Assembly (NCBI RefSeq): GCF_000003815.2
Contig: NC_049982.1
Span: forward strand, 13,705,746 to 13,769,745
From: Branchiostoma floridae
Lineage: Eukaryota; Chordata; Leptocardii; Amphioxiformes; Branchiostomatidae
Reading direction: 5' to 3'
DNA length: 64,000 nucleotides
Shown here: positions 34,401 through 45,315 of the stretch, piece after piece
How the letters are laid out: every line of letters begins with the position of its first letter
Position numbering within the stretch: position 1 is the first letter of the stretch
Program-made: the position numbers and the translations under genes
Notes under the pieces: generated by a model
What the model saw: only the letters and a program-made list of their open reading frames with translations
Told to the model about the DNA's origin: nothing
Database searches by the model: none

Positions 34401-37400
34401 ATAAAGCACATGTGAGAGACAGCTATTTGATGGTCAAACCAAAGCTGCAACTGTGCTTTACTTTAATACTTAATGCAACCACAACTACCAATGTGTATCT
34501 GTGGAAAGCCTCATGTGGTAAAACCCTGCAATCCAACCCACTTCAATTTATCAGAAGTGAGCTTACTGCAGACTGAGTGGGGCTAATGGGGTTGCCTAGC
34601 AAATAAGACATTCTGAACTCAAGACATTTACTTAGCCTAGAAAGCTTAAAGTTATAGTTTCACCGGAACATGCTGTGGGTCTTAGGCCAACAGTGGCTTC
34701 TGATGTTTGGTCTCCAAACCATTAGCCAACTCAGGAAAGGGTGAATAAACATCCCCCACTGCTGAACAGTTCTCAGAAACTAAAAACGACTTGAAGTTGT
34801 CATGTCAAACTTTTATTGTAGACAGGGTAATTTATAACATAAAGTAAGATCTACTTTGTACTTTGTACCTATGAATGGCAACTTTGTTTTGAATCATGCA
34901 TTCAGTTTACTTTAACTTAGTTGTTAGAATTGATATGCCATTTGATTGTATCATTTCATTAGTTAGCAAGTCCATTGGTTTTCCTTATTTTCTTGCATAT
35001 CTATAATGGTAAGTAAAAACATCAAGCACCTAAATATACCAAAAAATTGTGGCGTGTGTGTGTGTGTGTGCATGCGCACGCGTGCATGTGTTCTGATAAA
35101 GGTTTATCCTATTCATTCCCACTTGGTTGACCTATGGTGGTCAAATATACTGCAGTTTCCATAATGGGGTGATAAATCATGATGATCGTCGATAAACCAT
35201 GATGATCACCAAACACCTCAAACCAGCCTAATGTGACATGGGAAGGAAGGGAAAGAAATGTCCCCAACAAATGTCACCTGTCAGATAGATAAATCTAGTC
35301 ATGAAAATAGCTAGGCTCAAATATTTACGATTTCTTATAAAGCTTCTGTGCGACCCGACCTCAGTATGACTCTAGATGGCACTGGGTGTTGTAAACATGG
35401 TGTTACGTGACTCCATGGGTCAGGTCATATGATCAGACACACCCCATAGACATAAACTGGTCTCTAGAGCTGTTTACACAACACATAACATTGTAGTCCT
35501 GTACCAGTTTTACAAACGTTTCAACTGAGCTGATAGAAAAGTACATTTTCAGATCATATGGCATTTCATGCACATCATTCTGATTCTTACATACAGGTTA
35601 TTATTAAAAACATGTGAATGTTTGGTATGACAATGAATTTAATGGACTACACTTCAAGAAAATCTGTTAATTGTTGGAAACATTTCTTGATTCGACTTAA
35701 TACGGCATTGTTAAATTTATTGAGGTTGGTCTGAAGGACATGTTTTCAGTTTGCTTACTGCTACCTTATAAAGTCAACAACTGGGCTTACAATGGATTTT
35801 GTGGCTACAAAAACGTGCTTTGACATAATTGATGATTCTGAAATGCTGCATTGTCTGCTTTGCTTTTTAAATGGGACACTAGTTCACAAGTTGGCTAGCC
35901 TGACTAGATTCTAAAATGCTCCTATCAGCCAGCCCTCCAGTCATTAACCCCAGCCAGCGACTAAAAAGTTGGCATGCTATTGCAAGATCCTGACGTCTCA
36001 AAAACTAGGAACCTGCTCCCCCCTCCACATTGGAACCATCCAGCCACCCAGTTTCAATTGAGTCACAACAACAACATTCTGGGTCATACATGTAGGTAGT
36101 CTGCACCATACTCCTTTCCCCTACATGAAGTACAGTAGAAATTGGTCATACATATCTTCTACTTCTAGATACACACACAGCTTTTCTGGCCAACTACTCA
36201 ATGTTATGGCCTCTTTTCTCAATGTCTGTTATGATCTTATTTTCAACCAGGAAGGGAATCTGGTGGAGACTAGAGGTCATACAGAAGTCACTGATCAAAA
36301 CAACAGCACCATGTGACTGCCCTACCACATGTCCCCAGTGCAATAATAGGGCTGTTAAGTGTCATGAGGGCAGATGGGTTTCTCCATAAATAAATTTCAA
36401 AAATATTGGTTATTTTTTACAGCTACAGCCTATCAAATTTATGGCAGTGTTATTTCTATCTTGATATTATCATTTTCTTTAGAAACCTACGCAATTTTCC
36501 GGAGTCCTTTATAAAAAACATGATTAGGAACATCAAACCTCCACAGCCAAATAAATCAATTCACCCTAGATCACCCTGGAATGTATACCCGGGGGTTCAA
36601 ATGCCACCTGTCTCAAACCTTTCACATGCAATAATGTTATGTTTTTCTTGTTTGCCCAAGATTAGTGTGAATCTCCATAGCTTGATTCAAACGATTCAAA
36701 CTCACTTGCATGGGCCGCTGCCAAAATTTGAACAACAATTCTTCAAGACTTCAACCAAACTGTCAGGCTGCCCGGTTCTTTTGCATGAATCTGCAAATAA
36801 AGTTATCGATGCAATATGCATTAATGTCACGTATTTTTCGTGACAAAGTTGAGTTTCCTCGGTTTGTCATGATGTAAATAAAAGACAACCATATTGTCCT
36901 CTGTCCTGGCCCTCCCTACTTCCGGCAATAGGGAAAGAAAGACCACATGTAACAGCTGTTTACAGCAGCAGAGAAAAACAGCTGCTGCAATGCCTGTGAT
37001 CATTTATCAACCTGAAGACTTTCATCAGACACAGGGGACATCTGAACTCATGCCCGTAGCCAGGATTTCGGTTGGGGGGGTTCTTTTTAGTAAATGTGGG
37101 ACCATCGAGCGCCGCAGGCGCGAGACTCACGCCGAAGGCGTGAGGTACCTAGGGGGGTCCGGGGGCATGCTCCCCCGGAAAAAATGAAATTTTGACCCTC
37201 TGAAACGCCGTTTCCTGCATTTTGACCGTCAAAAATCGCTTGCGAAGTTTAATGGAATTTCTATTAAAGGACAAGGCTTTGAGGCCAACTCCCTCAACAT
37301 ATTTTCACCATGTCCGACACCAAAGGCGTGAGTCGTCGCAATGGAGGTCCGGGGAAATTTTGAAATCTGGACCCTCTGAAAAGCCATTTCCTGCACTTTC

Positions 37401-40400
37401 TGGGGCAAATTTTACTACGATTGGCTGAAATGTCTATCAAGGAAAAATGCAAATCAGTCATGCCTTTGAAAAAAAATCTTGGACATGAAAAAGTGGACCT
37501 TCGATCCTGAAAAAGCGGACCTTTTGAGCGAGTGGGGGGGGTTCTTCCGAACCCCCCGAACCCCCCCTGGCTACGGGCATGCGTTCGCAACAGCTGAGGG
37601 CAGTACAAAAATCATCAAGGTCTTCTTGGAAGCATTCACCAAAGTGAAACCTTTATGTCAAATACAATTCTGCATTTAGATAACAACTTCATGTACCATA
37701 CTAATCAACAGGGTTTCTTGCAAAATAGTGTTTTAAAAATGCAGCCCTATACAATGTTGAACTTGTATAAACTAAAAGGATAAGATACTTTTATCACATA
37801 ATGTACATGCAAACTGAGCTATTTTTAATGTGACATCATCGCATCCTGGATATGCTAATGACATGTTCAGGCTTTATCAGCTGAAATCTCCACAGTACTC
37901 CTGGAGGGCATGCTGGTTGATGAATCCAATACTCAAGGAGAATATATGCCATGACGCACATCCAAAGGCAGTTTCACATATATCTATGGGACATGGTCCC
38001 CGCATCGTCATTAAAACTATACGTAAATTCACACTAAAATCATTTCAGTGTAAGCTGACCAGCAGGTTAAATTATACTTAATACCACCTTGACAGTACAA
38101 GTGTTTGATATGTCAACTTAGCTTCCAAACTAATTTTTTCAGTTGAACTTGACCTCTTCACAATTCACCTATGTGTGTTTTATCCACTGGGTGAGTATGA
38201 AATTTTATTGTTTCAAGTCATTGATGTTTCAAGTCTCTCCTAGGTACTTGTTGAATGTTGGGCTTACCTGCTCATTTTCCCATGGTGTGTCAACAAGAGA
38301 GCTAACAACTGTAATAGTCCAGCAGGCCTACCTAACCTATATTGTTTGGGCTATGTATGCATCAGACCTACAACAATATTCACTTGTTCACCATGGTGCA
38401 TGGCACACTTGTGCAGGGTTCTTGGCAGGTACCTACATTCTGTTGACTGTCTGGACTCCATCCTGACTGCTCTGTCAACAAAAACATTACCTATAGGCCA
38501 AGGACAAACCCATTTGCATTAAGTACACAACTTCAGAAGGATACAAAGAGGCCACTATTTTTCTAACCAACTTGGCTGCAGTAAAAACATGTGCATATGC
38601 CAACTGAAATTAAAGCTCGGAGTAAGTATCATATCAGGAAAGACCTTTTATGAGGTTGTAATATTAACATCAACTTTATTAGAAACGTAAACATAAGTGC
38701 TATTGCTTCTTTGTAAATAAACAAAAACACAAGTACATGTTATCATGTGCCATCTGGAATTTCTCCATCTCCAAGTCTGAATTCTTCAAGTGTCATCAGC
38801 TGGATATATGCCATCCTTTCAGAATACCTGGGGTGTCAGGAACACAGGATACTTGCCTGACCACAATCCACAGTTTTGTCCAAGGGATGTTTCTTCAACT
38901 ACAGCATTGTGCAAATTACTATAACAATTTCCAAGAATTATGTCCTTTTTCTGTCTAGGGTTTTAACCTTTTATGCTGTCTTGCTTATATTGGCAGAAAA
39001 GCTATTTTCCCCATTTCTTATGGAACAGCAGCCAAACAACACATGACCTACTTTTCTAACTTTAATATTCATGAACTGTGACAAGTGTTAGCCAGACAGA
39101 AAAAAGTCACTGACCTCCTGTAAACTACTTCCTTGAACATGTAATTTGAAGATGAGACATGTTACAAAGTTGGCAAGAAATCTGATACATAAAAAAGATG
39201 CCATATTTGTATATTGCTTTGTTGTTGTTTTTTTACACAAAAACTTTCAATGATTACTTTTAAATACCCATAGATCTATTTCTATCCAAAGTATTATTTA
39301 AAAAGTGTTTCACATGATGTAAGTAGGTCTGTTCTGACATTGGCCTGAATTGCTATATTTGTCAAATGTCCTTCATCTTAATTCTTGATACCCTTGGTCA
39401 TGGCTGTGCACCAGTCCTGGACTCTAACCACCTTATCAGATTTGTACTGTTGCCCTGGAGGGCATGCATGAACAGATAATAATACCATTAGACATGCCCA
39501 TGACCCAGTTGAATATTGATGAGCTCAAGTCAAACCAACAAGTATCAATGAATGAAAAGAAACAAAAGTAGACATATCACTACAAGTTATAGTATGTACA
39601 GAAATCTATCAGGGGCAGAACAGCCATCTTGTAGTAAAAAAAGGTCTTAATCTTTTGTATATCATTGTTGGATGTCCATCGTCACTTCGATGATGACATC
39701 ATCGTATATCATTATCAAGCATAAAAAACACAATATGAACTCAGCTATTCTGACAAGACCCATTTTTCATGTCAGTTGGCAAATGGCTTGTTGGCCTCCA
39801 CCTAGAAAAAGTATTGGGAAAACAATTTGGTGACCAATTCTGCCACAGGATTCAGACCCCTGGGAGATCCAATGTAATTTACCTGCATTTCAGACAGACA
39901 GTAAACCTTGTCATGAACATTTGCAGTGAATGTAATTATACAAACATGATCAGTCCAGCATGTTTACCAATAGTTCTTTTGTTATATGTTACAGTGAGGT
40001 TCCCAAGTCTCTGCTGTCCTCTCTGCAAGCAACTCAGGAGCCTGGATTCGATTCTCTGGAGCATGGAGACTGTTTCTACTTGCCTCTTGTGTTTTTCTGG
40101 TTCCCACATTGGGGATCAAACCCAGCCTTGGCCATGAGAGTGGCAAACTAGAATTGAATCAGTGGGTTTCAAGTGCCACCAACTGACCAGTGCAATGGGT
40201 CTGGACCTTTTGGCCTAGCGGTTTACGGCATTGGTTTGTGGACTTGCTTTGATTCCCGGGAGCCAGGAGACTGGTTCTGCTTGCCTCTTTTGTTTCAATT
40301 TTTTTCTTAAACTAAAGATCCACAATCCATGCATTTCATGACATACACTCTATCATTAGAATATGTTTAACCACGAAAGTTTCCAGCTCAGTTATTCTTC

Positions 40401-42579
40401 TTTTTTTGTTGTTGTTGCAAAAACTGCAAAACTTGTCTACTGGGTCCTGTCTCCAAAGCAGGTTAATCCATTCTATAGCTACAGACACCTTTTAAAGCTT
40501 TATGCATGGTCAAAACAAGTCTTGGCATCAGTTACCCTTCTAGGCCTGCCCTGAAAAGCTCTGTCCATTTTTAGTGCAGATCAGGTGTCCAACATAGCCA
40601 TTGAGCTGTAGAACCACCCATACAAAACAACTCTTTTGTTCAATTGGTTTAGGGTGGAACTGCACACAACTCATGGGGTCAAAGAGTAAAAACTGAATGG
40701 GGCATTGGACTTCAAACCACAGGCTGGCATTATGCAGGTATATTTTGGGAGATTCAAATTTACTCTTTATATATTTCTTAACAATTATTGACAATTGTGA
40801 AAACGTCTTCACAGAACATCATCCTGTTTACATTGAACTACCGGTAGAAGTAGTGAATTGAATGTTACAAACAGCATATCATAAGGCCTTCATTCAGAAT
40901 ATCATTGTTACAAACATGGCCACATGTTCAGACCTATCAGCACATCTCTGACAAATCACGTCTCACAAAAGACAGGATCTGCTGACTTGACTATTGTCTT
41001 CTTTGCCAGCTTTCCATTGAATCAGTGAGCACTAAAGGAAGGGGTCAGTTCTTTCATCACAAAAGCTATTTGTGTGGTGCTATGATGTCAAATCTTTGTA
41101 GGTAAGACTATGCTTATACATTTTGAACATTTTCTTAGCATTTCTTGTTATCATTTTTTAGCAGATAATGAAATTTTTTATACTGTCATGATCCTGCCAG
41201 GTGTGTCAAAAAGTCAAATGCTCACTGACATTTACTGAACACACTGGTAGTGGTAGCTTTATGCTTGAAAACAATCAACATTGCTATGGCTAACAAGCCC
41301 TCATGTACATGATGCTGAGGGCTTGAATGCAAAAAAAGGACAATTTTCTAACTTACTAGCTTGTCAACTTGTATGAAATAAATAAAGTTCAATTGCTTAA
41401 ATTTATAACATCAGAAGGTGGGCTAATAATATCCAGCTCGCTTTTCCATAGATCTGCAGCAATGTGACAATGCTCAAAAGTATCCTCAACAACATTCATA
41501 CTCATAGTTTTAAATCAATCAGAAAAGCTTTTGAAATGTAGAAAATACCATGTTTTAAAGTATTTACTAATTTTAGCAGAAGACATTAGATTGTCATCTT
41601 TTCTTTAGAGTCACTAAAATCAAAACCACTCAGAGGGTAATCACTGTACATGCTGTAAACAAGGAAACTAGCAAACTTCACAAACTATAAATACTTCACT
41701 ATTTGTATGTGGTTGACAACGTAACATTAACAATTAACATAGTTGTGGTTGAATTGCGAGGCTAATGTAAAAGTGAGGATGATGTCTGGGGGCAAGTGAC
41801 GTGTTTTGATGCAGCCTGGAGGCAAATTCCCCCACTCAACACAAGTGTGGCATTAGGGCGCCACGTGGTCAGGGACTTGGGCTTGTTTGGCAACAAAGTC
41901 CATCAGTTTGTGCACAGTCAGCTGAGTTGAGGAAACCCCGCAGACGATAGTAGAAAAACAACAGCTTAGCACATAACGACTTTTTGTTACAGCAGTGCTA
42001 GGAAATTTGACGATGCCTTCGCACAATACCGTCCGGGACAAGAGCAAAGGCATTTAAATGTACGACTTCGTGTTTGCATGTCAATACATGTACCGCCTGC
42101 ATGCTGAGCAAAAGCGCGCTCAGCCCACCGCGTGGCGTGAAAAACATCCAGCCCTGTCTGGACATGACACCACATTCTCTAAGCGCATACATTCCAAAAA
42201 CAACAACAATATACCACAGCTGACGCAAGTTTGTCAGCAGCCAACCTTTAGACAGACTTTCTTGTTCTGTCAGCTGCACGTATTATTGTTTACCTTTCTT
42301 GGGGAGCCCCCGTCCGTAGGATGTGCGGGACTTGCGGTCGTATCGCGGCTTGGATCGACTCAGTTGGCTGACATTCACGCCGTTGGTCAATGGCAGCTGC
42401 TGGTCTTCCTTGCTAGGGCTTCTCTTCGCCCTGCGCTTGGCCTTCAGCTTCGGTCGGAGGTCGTTGAGGTTGGGAGAGGCGGCGGGAGAGTCGGAGAAAT
42501 TCCCATCCACCTCCCCTTCGACCTCGCCATTTTGTTGGAAAACTTCCACTTCAGGTGAGAGGACGTCCCCGCTTGCCAT
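28432..42579 (-). CDS. PDCD4: PDCD4 (programmed cell death 4, MA3-domain eIF4A inhibitor)
   Basis: Twelve exons in transcription order: 42294-42579, 33917-34017, 33457-33570, 33253-33309, 33049-33090, 32194-32373, 31866-31963, 30439-30557, 29703-29809, 29245-29355, 28710-28849, 28432-28483. They total 1407 nt, 468 aa plus TGA. The N-terminal ~100 residues are basic and disordered-like, ending [16 protein letters not shown] as in vertebrates. MA3 domain 1 spans about 140-270 ([35 protein letters not shown]). MA3 domain 2 spans about 325-450 ([23 protein letters not shown]). The C-terminus has [11 protein letters not shown], the conserved basophilic kinase site. MA3 domains bind eIF4A and block cap-dependent translation. 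A 57-nt exon at 33253-33309 inserts 19 residues in the first MA3 domain. The donor of exon 8 is ambiguous. Confidence 0.95.
31280..31297. repeat. G18 homopolymer
   Basis: An 18-base run of G in a PDCD4 intron follows a T-rich stretch. The length may be unreliable from sequencing, and on the transcript strand it is a C run. Confidence 0.9.
37049..37581. mobile_element. MITE with 16-bp terminal inverted repeats
   Basis: CATGCCCGTAGCCAGG at 37049-37064 is exactly inverted at 37566-37581, and runs of G and C follow inside each end. The phrases GACCCTCTGAAA and TTTCCTGCA occur twice (about 37195 and 37372), showing an internal duplication. Superfamily and target duplication are not clear. It lies in the PDCD4 first intron. 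Confidence 0.8.
39995..40310 (+). repeat. Two diverged SINE-like copies
   Basis: A segment containing GGATTCGATTCTCTGGAG, GGAGACTGTTTCTACTTGCC and a T-rich tail (about 40050-40105) recurs at about 40240-40305 as TTTGATTCCCGGGAGCC, GGAGACTGGTTCTGCTTGCC and TTTTTTTC. The second copy starts with TGGCCTAGCGGTTTACGG, which could be an A box. The pattern suggests old tRNA-derived SINEs in PDCD4 intron 1. Confidence 0.45.
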
Positions 42580-42915
42580 CGTTGTTGTTGCGTTTCTGAA
42601 GGCTAACAGGCAGAAGACTGTGGCAAAACACGGCTATCTAGCTTTTCTGGGGAAAGTGACGAACTAAGGAAGATTGAACAGAAGAAAAGAGATGGCGTGA
42701 GGACAGATACTACGGAGACAATATAGAAACACGACTTCAACCTGGAAAATTTTAGCTGATGTTTGTGGCATCAACTCCGCCCCCTCACGTGACATTTTTA
42801 ACATCTTTCTATTGGCCAATTTGTATTACGACATGTGGACTATAAACCAATAGGAGTCCTTTATTTCTGGTAGCCAATCAGAGATTCTATTTAAGTCACG
42901 TGAAATATGACGTCC
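42580..42915 (-). promoter_or_regulatory. PDCD4 promoter with CCAAT and E-box sites
   Basis: Upstream of the PDCD4 start are a GC box (CCGCCCC, about 42777), TCACGTGA (42785-42792), ATTGGCCAAT (42811-42820), AACCAATAGG (42845-42854), AGCCAATCAG (about 42872), CACGTG (42897-42902) and a CRE-like TGACGTCC (about 42908). The regular spacing of three CCAAT boxes suggests NF-Y binding. No TATA box was seen near the start. Confidence 0.6.
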
Positions 42916-44199
42916 ACAGTCCTCTGTTTACAAAAGAAATAGGTAAACATAGATGACCACATGTTTTCACAAAGGGGGCGGTTTTATTCGTATGCTGTGT
43001 TGTTGTTGTTATTGTTGGCTTCTGATGAGAAAATCTAAGTTGGTACACGCAACAATGAAAGAGGCAAGCATCAGTTGGTGTTCATTGTCAACCAACATTT
43101 TCAATTGGTCAACGTTACGTTTTATTTTGAAAATCGCCCTATGAAACCTGAAATAATGTTCTGATGTCATGGAGTCCTTGGAGCTATCGGTCAATGACCT
43201 GCAAATACCAGCCTAATCTCGATGTTCTTTATTCCGTCCCAGGGAAATCCTCCTGTCCTTGTTTTGGTTTGATAAAGATAATTTTGAAACCTCCATAGTT
43301 TGATAGCGTTTTTTTTCTCCCGGGCTATTGCTTTTCCTCAGATGCTTGGCGTTTCTGCAGTGTGTGTTAAAGTTATTGTTTTCATATTTTTAGTAACGTT
43401 AACGTTAAAACGTCAACATTTATTAAGATCATTGACTAATCAATGCTACAATTGAAGAATTACAGGTACGGTTATAGCCTTACATCAGATCTTGGCAGGA
43501 CATAAAACAAATTGCAAGGAAAGTTTAAAAGTGAGGAAGCCCAATTCCGTGAGAGAGTGCACGTACGTCATCCAGTTCCAGCATAATACTACAACTGGAT
43601 GTCACATCACGCCACATTGTATCATGTACAATTGTCGTGCAATAAAGTTCTCTATTTGGGTATTCCTTGTGATTGTACAGTGGCGAGAAAACTGCACATT
43701 AGGTGGTCTTAAGAACTTAACCTACGTGTTTGACGACGGTTACTGACTCTTGTTCACCATCAGGAAACAAGGCGCCACTGATGATGTGCAACTTATCACG
43801 TATCCTCAACTACTATTCTGCTAGAAATTCTGAATACAATGAACCTTTAGCACGGTAAACCAGTGATAAATAAATCTTATAACGATTTACTTATTTGATT
43901 CCTTGACACCAAGAAGTTTCTTGAATGACCTTGATTTTCACAAGCAGGGAGATGAACTCAAATACTATGTACAAATGCTTTTTAAACATTGTAACGTAGA
44001 CTATTAATATTGATTCCACCAAGGAAGCAACAATATTCTAAAGCCAAATGAATTACTCAATTAGGCAGTGAATGGGTGACGACAAGAAGATGGGATGGCA
44101 AGCCTGAAAACAGCAGCTAATGGTCAGTGGACTTCACGCTTTTGTGAAATTAACCTCATGTGGCCTGTGTTTACACACTGTCTCTCGCTGGCAGGGGTT

Positions 44200-44379
44200 A
44201 GTACTTTCTCCAAGCAGAGGTTAGGCTCCGGCTGGTTTTTTTTAAACATTTTTCAGTCATCTTTATTGGGCTTTCTGGACGACTTCAAGAAACATGACAA
44301 AATAGAAAGCCCGATAAAAATGACTAAAAAAACGTGAAAAAAAAACAGCTGGGAGCCTAACCTCTGCTTGGAGAGTACT
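44200..44379. mobile_element. Second member of the CTCCAAGCAGAGG MITE family
   Basis: AGTACTTTCTCCAAGCAGAGG with GTTAGGCTCC lies inverted at the right end (GGAGCCTAACCTCTGCTTGG with the last base varying, ending GAGAGTACT at 44379). The outer 19 bases match the ends of the element at 300-708. An inner hairpin (TCATCTTTATTGGGCTTTC against GAAAGCCCGATAAAAATGA) repeats the nested-hairpin design with different sequence. Confidence 0.8.
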
Positions 44380-45225
44380 CGATCCCGGCGGCGCGGAGCT
44401 GCACCTGTCGGGCCGGTACAGGTGTTTTAACATCGACACTGATGTTGTTTTGATAGACTACATGTAACGTTTAATACAGAGGAATTCGTGCAGATATTAC
44501 CGCTCCATTTCTTTAGGTTGCCAGACTACCCCTCCAAGTTCATCCTAAGGATAACGCTACTGTTGGGCAGTTCAACCCTAAACGAGCTTTTAGACCGTCT
44601 CTCGTCACTCCAAGCTACCACTAACGTTATAAGGGATCCGGACGGAAGCTATGGGTGAAGGTCGCGCTTCGGGTGGCACTCCCAACGGGTGGTCTGCAAT
44701 TCCTCAACCTTACCACAAAAGGGGTCAATGACCCCATATCTACCCCGAATTTCCCCAAGTACGTGTTGCCATACCAATTACCATACACGTGCAGACATTT
44801 CCATTGATCATCAGTGCTAAAGACAGCTAACGTCACTTTAATACCAGGAGGGTCCCATAAGCCGCCGTTTCGTGGTAACCTTTCGCAGAGCGCGGCCATG
44901 ATTGGTATTCCAATTCAACTTTTTCACGTTATAATAGTTGACTTCGCTTATGCCCGTGTTGCAAACAGACGATACCTCTATGCATGATCTTGGATTCTCA
45001 GCGATTTTATTCAGCACAGTTGATAAAAGCAAACATGGCTCTCTTCTGCAGAATAAGACAAAGTAAAACTCGTTCTAAGGTATGGTACCGTATGAGTTAT
45101 GGGACCCTCCGTTAAATCATTTTACCTGTACGCCATATATTTACCTTTGGCCGATTTGTGGTGTAGGATTAGGAGCCACCTGGCTGCCGTTAGATTAGGT
45201 CAGTATCGACGATGACATCTTCACA

Positions 45226-45315
45226 GCACCCTCACACTCAGGGTTGGCAATCGCGGCAAAGCCTAACGATATCACTAGGCTCTGCCGCGATTGTCAACCC
45301 TGAGTGTGAGGGTGC
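45226..45315. mobile_element. Fold-back MITE with TTCACA duplication
   Basis: The left arm GCACCCTCACACTCAGGGTT, continuing to 45264, pairs with 45277-45315 with very few mismatches around a 12-base centre. TTCACA flanks both ends (45220-45225 and 45316-45321), a 6-bp target duplication. The element is only 90 bp and nearly all hairpin. Confidence 0.85.

Larger units (their letters stand above)
34018..42293 (-). other. First intron of PDCD4, 8.3 kb
   Basis: It lies between the N-terminal exon and the exon opening [10 protein letters not shown]. It contains a MITE at 37049-37581, SINE-like repeats at about 39995-40310, a (GT)n run near 35055-35071 and otherwise A+T-rich DNA. Open frames on the + strand (for example 36406-36843) show no family resemblance or codon pattern. 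Confidence 0.75.

Noticed and set aside
36406-36843. 145-codon open frame in PDCD4 intron 1
   Set aside because: The composition is that of A+T-rich intron DNA. It has no recognised domain and no supporting exon structure.
42058-42558. 166-codon open frame on the + strand
   Set aside because: It overlaps the PDCD4 first exon on the opposite strand, whose product is clearly PDCD4-like (RGLPKKG at the splice site).
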